From contig CALFMN010000207.1 in NCBI GenBank assembly GCA_937879875.1, positions 1 through 20,996 of the forward strand: a DNA stretch of 20,996 nt, read 5' to 3'. Positions 5,973 through 13,490 of this stretch are shown here, in pieces (the stretch's first letter is position 1; each line of letters begins with the position of its first letter). Below the pieces are notes generated by a model that was not told where the DNA came from, did not search any database, and saw only the letters and a program-made list of their open reading frames with translations. The position numbers and the translations under genes are program-made. The DNA is from an uncultured Chloroflexota bacterium (GTDB lineage Bacteria > Chloroflexota > Dehalococcoidia > CAUJGQ01).

Positions 5973-7544
5973 ATGACGGCCGTCACGTCCACCGCAGCCT
6001 CTACGGTCGATGTGCCGCGCGAGTTCAACGCCGCGGCCGAATACATCGACGGTCCCGTGGCGCGCGGCCACGGCGGACGCAGCGCCTACATCTGCGACGG
6101 CGAACAGGTGAGCTATGCGCAGTTGCAGCGGCGCGTGAACAAGGCGGCGAACGTGCTGGCGGCGCTCGGCGTGGAGATGGAGCAGCGCGTCGTCGTGCTG
6201 CTGCCCAATCAGCCCGAGTTCGTCTACGCGCTGTTCGGCGCCATGCGCGTCGGCGCTGTGGCCGCGGCGATGAGCACGGCGATCCAGCCCGCCGAGCAGG
6301 CGCTGCTGCTGGCCGACAGCCGCGCCCGCGCGATCGTGGTGAATGAGGCGCTGTGGGCGCCGCTGCGGTCGCGGCGCGCCGAGTTCCCATTCCTGAAGCA
6401 TGTGCTCGTGGTCGGCGGCGCGGCGCCCGCGCCGGGCGAGCACGACTTCGCGGCGCTGATCGAGGCGGCCTCGCCCGACTGCGCGACGGCGCCGACCACC
6501 TGCGACGACGTTGCCCTCTGGCTGCATACTTCGGGCAGCACGGGCACGCCGAAATGGGCCGTGCATCTGCATCGCAATCTGCTCTACGCCGAGCAGCTTT
6601 ATGCCACGCCGATCGTCGGCTTTCGGCCGGGCGATGTGCTGCTGGCCGGCCCCTGCTTCCACGCGTACCCGCTTGGCCTTGCGACGTACTTCGCGCTGCA
6701 CGCCGGCGCCACCGCGGTGCTCAATCGCGAGCGCTCCACGCCGGCGCGCATGTTCGAGCTGATCGAGCGGCACAAGGTCACGGTGTTCGCGGGTGTGCCG
6801 ACGCTTTACGCGCAGATGCTGCAGGCCGCCGACGGGCAGAGTTTCGGCCTGCCCAGCCTGCGTCTCTGCCTGTCAGCCGCCGAGCCGCTGCCGGCGGAGA
6901 TCCACCGTCGCTGGCGCGAGCGCTTCGGCGTCGAGATCCTCGACGGCATCGGCACCACCGAGGCGCTGCACGTCTTCATCAGCAACCGCGCCGGCGAGAG
7001 CCGCCCCGGCAGCTCGGGTAAGGTCGTGCCCGGCTACGATGTGCGGCTGCTGGACGACGAAGGCCAGGACGTGCCCGACGGCGAGATCGGCAACCTGGTG
7101 ATCCGCGGCGGCAGCATCTTCGCCGGCTACTGGAACCAGCACGCCGCCTCGCGCCGCGTCTTGCAGGGCCAGTGGTATCACACCGGCGACAAGTACGTGC
7201 GCGACGCCGAAGGCTTCCACTACTATGCGGGCCGCGCCGACGACATGCTGCGCGTCAGCGGGCACTGGGTTTCGCCCGCGGAGGTCGAAGCCGTGCTGGT
7301 CGCGCATCCTGCCGTGATCGAGGCGGCGGTGGTCGGCAAGGCGGACGACGACGAGCTGATCAAGCCGCAGGCGTTCGTGATTCTGCGCGACGGCGCCGCA
7401 CCGAGCGAGGCGCTGGCCGAGGAGCTGAAGGCGCACGTCAAGGCGACGATCGCGCCCTACAACTACCCGCGCTGGATCGTGTTCGTGACCGATCTGCCGA
7501 AGACGGCGACGGGCAAGATCCAGCGCTTCAAGCTGCGGTCGTAG
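5973..7544 (+). CDS. Benzoate-CoA ligase family protein (ANL adenylating enzyme)
   Basis: The 523-residue protein would activate an aromatic carboxylate with ATP to the acyl-AMP and then the CoA thioester. ANL core motifs are present: the P-loop-like LHTSGSTGTPK (184-194), GIGTTEALHVF (326-335), YHTGDK (402-407), the hinge region GRADDMLRVSGHWVSP (420-435) and the C-terminal catalytic Lys515 in TATGKIQRFK. The stretch ISNRAGESRPGSSGK, then GYWN and VVGKADDDELIKPQAF, matches the benzoate-CoA ligase subgroup (BadA/BclA, about 520 residues) better than fatty-acid or 4-coumarate ligases. The N-terminal FNAAAEYIDGPVARGHGGRS (18-36) also has that subgroup's look. GGAGG six bases before the ATG fixes the start. 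It is the last gene of the plus-strand cassette and provides its entry reaction. The exact acid (benzoate, a substituted benzoate or other) is not resolved. Confidence 0.88.
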   Translation: MTAVTSTAASTVDVPREFNAAAEYIDGPVARGHGGRSAYICDGEQVSYAQLQRRVNKAANVLAALGVEMEQRVVVLLPNQPEFVYALFGAMRVGAVAAAMSTAIQPAEQALLLADSRARAIVVNEALWAPLRSRRAEFPFLKHVLVVGGAAPAPGEHDFAALIEAASPDCATAPTTCDDVALWLHTSGSTGTPKWAVHLHRNLLYAEQLYATPIVGFRPGDVLLAGPCFHAYPLGLATYFALHAGATAVLNRERSTPARMFELIERHKVTVFAGVPTLYAQMLQAADGQSFGLPSLRLCLSAAEPLPAEIHRRWRERFGVEILDGIGTTEALHVFISNRAGESRPGSSGKVVPGYDVRLLDDEGQDVPDGEIGNLVIRGGSIFAGYWNQHAASRRVLQGQWYHTGDKYVRDAEGFHYYAGRADDMLRVSGHWVSPAEVEAVLVAHPAVIEAAVVGKADDDELIKPQAFVILRDGAAPSEALAEELKAHVKATIAPYNYPRWIVFVTDLPKTATGKIQRFKLRS

Positions 7545-8035
7545 CCGAACCCATGCGCTGCTTTGTACGGCTCACGAGCGACAGCGTCGCGCCACAGACG
7601 TTGCTCAGCGCGGCGGCTCGACGCCGAAGGCGATACTCCGATCGCCGGCGGCCGCGTGGGGGCGCGAGGCTTTGGTCATGCCGGCGAGCCTCGCCCAGTG
7701 ACCTTCCGCCGCGGCATCGAGCGCTTCGCGCAACATCGCCGCATCGGCGCGGTGCCGGCGGGACCGGCGACGCTCGGCTCGCGCCCAGCCACGCAGCGCC
7801 AGCGCTTCGCTCTGGCGCTGCCCCGACTGCATCCGGCGGGCGCGACTGCGGAGTGTCAGCAGTGGGTCGGTCGCGCCGTCTCTAAACTGATCCCGTCCCA
7901 TCATCTCCCTCTCACCATGCCCTACGGGTTCAACTCGGCGGCGAGTGAGCCTGCTCTCGTGCCGCAATCGGCCTGTGGCTGGCTCCTCCACCCGCAGGCT
8001 GCTGACGATGCCGCCGTGCCACAGCGTCTGTTCGT
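7545..8035. other. Convergent intergenic region without a confident gene
   Basis: This 491-bp gap separates two convergent transcription units. No clear terminator hairpin with a T-run was found on either strand. The hairpin GGCGAT-ACTCCG-ATCGCC near 7627-7644 lacks a T-tract. The only candidate gene is a weak minus-strand small ORF at 7605-7904. The region may hold decayed sequence. Confidence 0.4.
7605..7904 (-). CDS. Doubtful small hypothetical protein (99 aa)
   Basis: From a double ATG at 7904/7901, preceded by AGAGGGAG, a 99-residue basic, helix-prone product could be made, with a stretch ADAAMLREALDAAAEGHWAR that looks more protein-like than most random frames. Codon third positions are GC-rich as in neighbours. 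I recognise no family. The same frame is open well upstream, overlapping the 3' end of the next gene, which is typical of chance ORFs in GC-rich DNA. It may be a real small gene, a remnant, or nothing. Confidence 0.25.
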   Translation of the reverse strand: MMGRDQFRDGATDPLLTLRSRARRMQSGQRQSEALALRGWARAERRRSRRHRADAAMLREALDAAAEGHWARLAGMTKASRPHAAAGDRSIAFGVEPPR

Positions 8036-9034
8036 TCATCTCATCGTGCCTGCACGGTGGCGCCTTTCCTGCGGCTTCGGCGCTGTGCCGGCTGAACCGT
8101 TCCTGGCTGGTGATCGCCCCACGGCACTGTTGCCGTTGTTGGAGAGCCGGACGGAGGCGGTGTTGGGATGGAGCGGACCCCTCGCGGGCCGGCGCCACGT
8201 CCGTTTCTGCCGCGCTACGCTGGCAACGGTGTGCTCGGCTTCCGGTGTAATGAAGGCGTTGTACAGCGGGTGGTCGAAGCGGTGACAGACGTAGAGCTGG
8301 TGATTCCATTCGGCTGCCCTGATTCGTGTCAACCAGAACCCGTTCGGCAGCGCGAGCTTTTTCCGGGGCTCGCGCTCGTTGAACTCGCGGATGGCCAGCA
8401 GTTCTCCCGTGTAGTCACAATGCAGCCCGACTTCGAAAATGACGTCGTCGAAGTAGCAAAAAGCGCGCGGCAAGTACAGCGCATCACCGCCGGAGAGGAT
8501 CGCCAGCGCGTCTACCGTGGAGCTGTAGTAGTCCAGATCAAACGAGATGAACCCGATCGGCGGCAAGCGGCCCGCACGCACGAACGGCGGCACCGTATCC
8601 CGCACGTCCCCAAGCACCAGCTCACCCCGGCGCAAGTGCGGCAGCAGCGCGGCCTTGTCCATACGGTAAAAGCCGCCGCGATAGATGTAGGGCAGGTCTC
8701 GATAATCGCGCGGGGAGGGCAGCCCCTCGCCCATGTCAAAGCCAAAGATGCGAAACTCGACGCCGGTTTCCCGGTGCACGTCCGCGGCGATACGCTCCAT
8801 CGCCAGCAAACCGGCGCCTCTGGCAACGCCGAACTCGACCAGAGAAAGCTCTCGAATGCCGAGCGCCTTCGCCTGCCGGGCGGCGTGGTAGATGCCGTAG
8901 GCGTAGGCCGGACGGTCGTAGAGATCGAGCGCAACTCGAGTCTCCAGCGAGATTCCGGGGAGGCGGCGCAGACCGTAGGTCAGGATCCCGGAAGGGTCGG
9001 CCGCAATCCGCACCAGCCGTTGCAGCATGTTCAT
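8036..9034 (-). CDS. TylF-like SAM-dependent methyltransferase-fold protein
   Basis: The 332-residue product contains a class I methyltransferase-like core: SLVEFGVARGAG (64-75) as the glycine-rich SAM loop, the acidic FGFDMGEGLP (97-106), GDVRDT (142-147), ISFDLDYYSST (163-173) and YFDDV (194-198). The paired aspartates in FDLDYYSST and DD are like the metal-binding acids of TylF/MycF sugar O-methyltransferases. It may therefore O-methylate a sugar of the glycan made by this operon; the acceptor is unknown. The conserved part ends near DHPLYN (254-259). The last 65-70 residues are Arg/Pro/Gly-rich without recognisable structure and could be a frame-run-on extension. Starts at 9034 or 9028 are both supported by GAGGA/GGAG. 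It is the last gene of the minus operon, 34 bp after the flippase gene. Confidence 0.7.
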   Translation of the reverse strand: MNMLQRLVRIAADPSGILTYGLRRLPGISLETRVALDLYDRPAYAYGIYHAARQAKALGIRELSLVEFGVARGAGLLAMERIAADVHRETGVEFRIFGFDMGEGLPSPRDYRDLPYIYRGGFYRMDKAALLPHLRRGELVLGDVRDTVPPFVRAGRLPPIGFISFDLDYYSSTVDALAILSGGDALYLPRAFCYFDDVIFEVGLHCDYTGELLAIREFNEREPRKKLALPNGFWLTRIRAAEWNHQLYVCHRFDHPLYNAFITPEAEHTVASVARQKRTWRRPARGPLHPNTASVRLSNNGNSAVGRSPARNGSAGTAPKPQERRHRAGTMR

Positions 9035-9068
9035 TCTCCGTCCTCGTTCTGGCCTTACGCCCCGCTCG

Positions 9069-10505
9069 TTAGACCCGCTGGATCGGCTGCCGCCAGAGCA
9101 GCCGGCGCAGGCGGGTGAAGAACAGCAGCGTCGCGGCGGCGCATTGAGTGACCACCGCGGCTATTCCTGCACCGGCCACGCCATAGACAGGCAGCAGCGT
9201 GCAGAGCAAAGTAAGAAACACCACGCAGACTCCGGCCTGGATCTGCGCGATGTCTCTGGTTCGCCGCTGAACGCGCGCGATGCCGAAGTAGACCACGACC
9301 ACGCTGTTCGGAATCTCGGCGAGCGCTAGTAAGCGCAGCAGCGCCGTGCCGTGGGCGACGTAGGCATGCCCCATCAGGCTGAGCAAGAGCGGCGCACCGA
9401 CAACGAGCAGCACGGATGCGCAGGCGATGAGCTTCACGACGTGCGCCAGCATCTCCCGCGCCAGCGTCGCCAGGCGCCCCTCGTCCAGCACCGCTTCTAC
9501 GGTCAGCGACATCGACATATTCGCGGAGAGCATGCCGAAGGCCGACGAAATGATCCAGGGTATGTAGAAGTACGCTCCCGCCCTGGCGCCGAGCATGGCC
9601 GTCACGATGAGGGGCGGCGTGCCCGCGCCGATCATCGCCATCAAGGTTCCGCCGTACTCGCCCAGCGTGTAGCGCGCCAACTCCCGCGCGGTATACGGAA
9701 CGCCCGGCCCCTCGGTCCGCGCCCGCCGGCGCAGCACCCGGCCGAAGATGAAGGCGTTCACGGGCAGCGTGGCGAGGCCGGCCGTGCCGGCGTATGAGAC
9801 AAAGATTCCTGTCGCGGGCAGGGCCGTCGCCAGTACGAGCAGCAGCCAGGCCTTGGTGATCGAGAAGAGCGCGTTCTCAACCGGCACCCAGACGACCTGC
9901 CGCAGACCGATGAGGACGCTGTCCTGAATATTGAACAGACACCAGAGCACGAGTGCCGGCACGAACAGCAGGGCGGGTATCCCGCCGGCGCCGATGAAAT
10001 GCAGCGGCAACAGGCCGCTGCCGGCCACGATGACGAAGGCCGTCCCCGCGAGCGCCGCAAGGGTCAAGACGAGGGCGTAGACGCCAAGCACGAGGCGCGC
10101 CGTGGCTCGCCCCGACAGCGGAATGTAGCGAATCAGCGTGAAGTTCAACTCAAGTTTGGCGAGCGAGGTCAGCAGGGTCAGGGCGGCGATGGCGGCGGAG
10201 TTCATGCCGACGACGTCCGCGGGGTAGGCATGCGCGGCGAGGGCCCAGTACACGAGACCAAGTCCGGAGGTCGTGAAGGCGTTGATCAGCAGAAGGTAGC
10301 CGTTGCGGTAAAGCGGGGCGCGCAGATGCGCGACGATCGGCGCGATCCGCTTGCTCTCGATCACCCGCCGTATCAGCTGAGGCTGCGCCGCATCCATGCC
10401 GACGGCCACTGATGCGTGCCCACGTACGCCGATCGGTTGCTGCTCGTCGCCGGCGGGGTCCATAAGTGCGCCCTCTGCTTCATCGCCTGCCGGTGCGGCG
10501 GTCAT
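9069..10505 (-). CDS. Wzx-like polysaccharide flippase (MOP superfamily)
   Basis: The frame extends upstream to 10778, but the ATG at 10505 is preferred: ACGGAG lies seven bases before it, and the upstream part only overlaps the GMC gene in another frame. The 478-residue protein has a hydrophilic 60-residue N-terminus and then about twelve to fourteen hydrophobic spans, starting with YLLLINAFTTSGLGLVYWAL (70-89). KLELNFTLIRYIP (117-129) and the helix-rich pattern with small, widely spaced charges are usual for oligosaccharide translocases that flip undecaprenyl-linked repeat units across the inner membrane. The C-terminus, TRLRRLLWRQPIQRV, is basic and cytoplasmic. It lies 19 bp after the GMC oxidoreductase gene and upstream of the methyltransferase-like gene. 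Family call is good; substrate is inferred from context. Confidence 0.85.
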   Translation of the reverse strand: MTAAPAGDEAEGALMDPAGDEQQPIGVRGHASVAVGMDAAQPQLIRRVIESKRIAPIVAHLRAPLYRNGYLLLINAFTTSGLGLVYWALAAHAYPADVVGMNSAAIAALTLLTSLAKLELNFTLIRYIPLSGRATARLVLGVYALVLTLAALAGTAFVIVAGSGLLPLHFIGAGGIPALLFVPALVLWCLFNIQDSVLIGLRQVVWVPVENALFSITKAWLLLVLATALPATGIFVSYAGTAGLATLPVNAFIFGRVLRRRARTEGPGVPYTARELARYTLGEYGGTLMAMIGAGTPPLIVTAMLGARAGAYFYIPWIISSAFGMLSANMSMSLTVEAVLDEGRLATLAREMLAHVVKLIACASVLLVVGAPLLLSLMGHAYVAHGTALLRLLALAEIPNSVVVVYFGIARVQRRTRDIAQIQAGVCVVFLTLLCTLLPVYGVAGAGIAAVVTQCAAATLLFFTRLRRLLWRQPIQRV

Positions 10506-10524
10506 CGAACTGCTCCGTTGCCGA

Positions 10525-12243
10525 TCAATCCCGCGCCTGCGCTGGAAGGCGCCGTGCTGCCGGCAGACTGGTTTCCCGCATCTCGCGAATCGCGGTCGGC
10601 GCTGTCTCGCCGCGCAGCACGTTGGCGAGATGCCCCGCGAGTCGCAGTGCGAGTGCGACGATCGTGAGCGTCGGATTGCCGTAGCCACCGGTTGGGAAGA
10701 CGGAACTGCCCGCCACGAACAGGTTCGCGATCCCGTGCACGCGGCAGTCGGCATCAACGACGCCATGTCGCGGGTCATCGTGCATCCGCGTCGTCCCCAT
10801 GTGGTGGTGCGACAGCGGCGGCGGCTCGTCCGTCAGCGCCGGCTGGAAGGTGCCCAGGCCCGAACAGGCGAACTCCCGCGCCGCGAGCGCGAGCGCTCGA
10901 CGCAGTGCGCTCACGTCGCCTGTGCTCCAATGCCACTCCACCCGCGCCCGCCGCTGGCCGAGGTGGTCGACCGCGCCGTCGAGCGTAACCCGATTTGTCA
11001 CGCAGGGCGCCTGCTCCACGGCGGCAGCGACCTCGAAAGCAACGAATCCCTTCGCTGCCGCCACGCCGGTCGACCAGCCTCCCCAGGCGTGATCGGGCAG
11101 CAGAGGTTGCGGCCTGGTGAGCGCCCGCAGCAGGGCGCTCACGAGGTAGGTCCGGCCGCGAATGGCTGGTCGCAGCAGGCGGCGGCCCTCGCGCTGGACC
11201 ACCAGGTTAGGCCGGCAGGCCAGCGCCCACGCCGCCGCGGCCGCAACGACCTCGTGAGGGTGGGGGCGGGGATAGAGGAAGAGTCCAAAGTTCGGGATCT
11301 CTTCCTGAAGCATGGCTGCCTCCGTCGGCGCCAGGTGCCCCCTGATCAACACACCCCGAACCGGCCGGCCATCGTACAGGCCCGCACGCCGAAAGCTCGC
11401 CTGATCGAATGGGAGCAGCGTTCCGACGGGGAGCTGCGGATGCTCCAGCAGAAAGCGGCCGACGAGGTCGTGCTCATTGCCGAGCCCCGCCGGCTGCCGA
11501 TCGTTTGAGAGCAGCAGCAGCCGTGCGTTCTCGATGCCCCCCATCGCCAGGACGTACGTCCGGGCCTTCACGGTGAATCGCCGCCGCCGGCCGGAAATGA
11601 CGCGCAGCGCGGCGATCGCTCTGCCACTTTCGGTCGTGTTGAGACTCACCGCGGTGGCGTGCATGTAGAGCGCGACGTTGCGGCTCGCGATCAGCGCCTC
11701 GCGATGCCGCCGGGTAAAGACCGAGCGCTCGCCGACCTGTAACACCGCGGAGCGCAGCATCCCGCCACGCAGCGCCAGAGGCGGCAGCGAGGGCGAGTTC
11801 CATGCTGCCGCATCATAGGCGAAAGGTCCGATCCCGCAGACCCTCTGGGCCGTGCGGTAGTAGGGCACAAGCTCTTCGTATCCGAACGGCCAGCCACTGC
11901 CAGGCAACCAGGCACGCCGCTCCAGGTCGGCCGGACTCAGCGGCACGTAATATGCTCCCGGCCTGCGGAATCCGAGCCGTACCTGCCAGATCTGGGCGGT
12001 GCCGCCGATGCAGCGCACGCGCGTTTCGTCGAGCGGCTCGATCCAGTCGCCGCAGACCGTGCCGCCGCTCAGGGACTGTGCCTCGCGCTCCACGGCGAGC
12101 CCGCCACTCTCCAGCAGGCAAACGCACGCGCCCATGCCCCCCAGCCGGCGCGCCAGTGTCAGGCCGGCCGGACCGGCGCCGACGATGCAGACATCGGCGT
12201 TGACCAGCGCCTCCGCTGGCAACGTATTCGCATCGATCAACAT
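10525..12243 (-). CDS. GMC oxidoreductase, FAD-dependent (copy 1)
   Basis: The 572-residue flavoprotein belongs to the glucose-methanol-choline family. It has the dinucleotide fold ADVCIVGAGPAGLTLARRL (16-34), the ribose-binding acid in LLESGG (43-48), GGTA (80-83), SGWPF (116-120), IENARLLLLSN, and the C-terminal active-site block HHHMGTTRMHDDP (479-491) followed by FVAGSSVFPTGGYGNPTLT. The catalytic His region is intact. No signal peptide is seen, so it is presumably cytoplasmic. GMC enzymes oxidise alcohols or sugars; copies of this MLIDAN-type subgroup tend to occur in polysaccharide loci, which suits oxidation of a sugar hydroxyl. It is a close paralogue of the gene at 13487-15280, from which it is separated only by the LLM oxidoreductase gene. 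The residues before the His block can be aligned with almost no net length change. Confidence 0.9.
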   Translation of the reverse strand: MLIDANTLPAEALVNADVCIVGAGPAGLTLARRLGGMGACVCLLESGGLAVEREAQSLSGGTVCGDWIEPLDETRVRCIGGTAQIWQVRLGFRRPGAYYVPLSPADLERRAWLPGSGWPFGYEELVPYYRTAQRVCGIGPFAYDAAAWNSPSLPPLALRGGMLRSAVLQVGERSVFTRRHREALIASRNVALYMHATAVSLNTTESGRAIAALRVISGRRRRFTVKARTYVLAMGGIENARLLLLSNDRQPAGLGNEHDLVGRFLLEHPQLPVGTLLPFDQASFRRAGLYDGRPVRGVLIRGHLAPTEAAMLQEEIPNFGLFLYPRPHPHEVVAAAAAWALACRPNLVVQREGRRLLRPAIRGRTYLVSALLRALTRPQPLLPDHAWGGWSTGVAAAKGFVAFEVAAAVEQAPCVTNRVTLDGAVDHLGQRRARVEWHWSTGDVSALRRALALAAREFACSGLGTFQPALTDEPPPLSHHHMGTTRMHDDPRHGVVDADCRVHGIANLFVAGSSVFPTGGYGNPTLTIVALALRLAGHLANVLRGETAPTAIREMRETSLPAARRLPAQARD

Positions 12244-12296
12244 CGAGCGGTCAACTCATGCAGCGCGCGTCGGCCGCATTGCCCACCTTCGATCAC
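12237..12296 (-). CDS. Possible 19-codon leader ORF overlapping GMC copy 1
   Basis: A GTG at 12296 is preceded by AAGGAGG with six bases spacing, the best Shine-Dalgarno sequence in this part of the operon. The frame runs 19 codons and stops at TGA inside the GMC start region (A-TGT-TGA, overlapping ATGTTGA). It could couple translation of the GMC gene, whose own start has no good ribosome site. It may equally be just a ribosome loading site. The encoded peptide (IEGGQCGRRALHELTARC after the first residue) has no recognised family. Confidence 0.35.
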   Translation of the reverse strand: MIEGGQCGRRALHELTARC

Positions 12297-12392
12297 TTCC
12301 ATCCTCCTTATCCGCGGAACGAACCGCCGTTCAAACCGGCTGAGCGCTGCCGAGACGCGACAGGGCGAGGGTATCGAGTGTTGCGCGCCCGC

Positions 12393-13490
12393 TCACGACG
12401 AGCCAACGGCGCTGGGCCGGTCGCGAACGGCAGCGGCGAGCATGCATGGCACGTCATGGAGCAGCCGCGGCAGCGCCTCGGAGTCGACTGGGAACATGCT
12501 GTGACCAGGTGGCGAGAGCACGAGCAGGTCGGCGCCCGCGGCGGCGAAGCGTTGCAGCGTGCTTGCCACGGCAACGGCGTCACCAACGATGACCTGGCGC
12601 TTGAGCTTCTCGCGCTCGAGCAGGCGGCGCAGAGACGGCGCATGGCGCAGCAGCGGCGCCGCGCGGCGCGCCGGCCAGCCGTTGGAGAGCGCGACGAGGT
12701 CGGGATGCGTCTGGCGAATCGTATCGCTGGTGCGATCCGCATCGCCTGGAGCCGTCACCTGGACCTGCAGCCCCACCGCGCAGGTGATTGCGCCCGGCGC
12801 ACGTCCGGCAGCAGCGCAGTCGGCCGCCAGGGCGGCACGCAACCGGCGAAACGGGCGCGGCGTCGGCCCGCACCACCCCGCATGCCACCCATCGGCGGCA
12901 CGCGCGGTGAGTCGCAGGCTGCGGGGACTGGTTGCCGCGATCCAGAGCGGGACCGGATGACGCGGCCGCGGGAAGAGCACCGCGTTGTCGAGCTGAAATA
13001 TCTGGCCGCGGTAGGAGCTTGTGCCGGTATCCAGAAGTTCGCGGATGATGCTGACACTCTCCTCCAGGCGGGCGATGCGGCGGCTGAAGGGCAGCCCCAG
13101 CGCATGGTGTTCCGGGGCATACCAGCCGGCTCCCAAGCCAAGAATGATGCGGCCGTCCGCGATCTCCTGCAGCGTCGCCGCCTGCTTCGCCAACAGCGCC
13201 GGGTGGCGAAACCCATTGCAGAGAACGAGGGTGCCGAGCATGATCCGCCGGGTCTGAGCGGCCAGCGCCGCGAGCAACGTCCAGCACTCGAACTGCCCCT
13301 GGCCGGCGCTCCCGGCGCTGCGGATAAGGTAGTGGTCGGGCAGCCAGACGGAATGGAACCCGGCCGTCTCTGCCTCCTGCACGATGGCCAGCGACTCGGG
13401 AAACGTGAGCAACTGCGGGCCGTTGGAACCCGGCCGTGTGGGGGCCAATACCAGACCGAGCCGCGGTGGGCGCGCCGTCGGAATGCTCAT
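12393..13490 (-). CDS. LLM class (F420-dependent type) oxidoreductase
   Basis: The 365-residue protein is a luciferase-like monooxygenase family TIM barrel. Diagnostic segments are AIVQEAETAGFHSVWLPDHY (35-54), RIMLGTLVLCNGFRHPALLAKQAATL (82-107, a conserved strand-loop-helix), DGRIILGLGAGW (112-123) and YRGQIFQL (160-167). In actinobacteria and Chloroflexota such proteins mostly use coenzyme F420, but FMN cannot be excluded. The start ATG at 13490 overlaps the stop of the upstream GMC gene by ATGA, so the two are translationally coupled. Sitting between two GMC paralogues in a glycan operon suggests a redox step on the same intermediate. No visible residue fixes the substrate. The C-terminal 20 residues are Ala/Arg-rich and probably disordered. 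Confidence 0.87.
   Translation of the reverse strand: MSIPTARPPRLGLVLAPTRPGSNGPQLLTFPESLAIVQEAETAGFHSVWLPDHYLIRSAGSAGQGQFECWTLLAALAAQTRRIMLGTLVLCNGFRHPALLAKQAATLQEIADGRIILGLGAGWYAPEHHALGLPFSRRIARLEESVSIIRELLDTGTSSYRGQIFQLDNAVLFPRPRHPVPLWIAATSPRSLRLTARAADGWHAGWCGPTPRPFRRLRAALAADCAAAGRAPGAITCAVGLQVQVTAPGDADRTSDTIRQTHPDLVALSNGWPARRAAPLLRHAPSLRRLLEREKLKRQVIVGDAVAVASTLQRFAAAGADLLVLSPPGHSMFPVDSEALPRLLHDVPCMLAAAVRDRPSAVGSS

Noticed and set aside
7627..7644. Hairpin GGCGAT-ACTCCG-ATCGCC as a terminator
   Set aside because: No T-run follows on either strand and the stem is only six pairs, so it is not a supported intrinsic terminator.
10506..10778. N-terminal extension of the flippase frame
   Set aside because: It lies wholly or mostly within the GMC gene in another frame and reads as Arg/Ser/Cys-rich nonsense; the ATG at 10505 has a good ribosome site.
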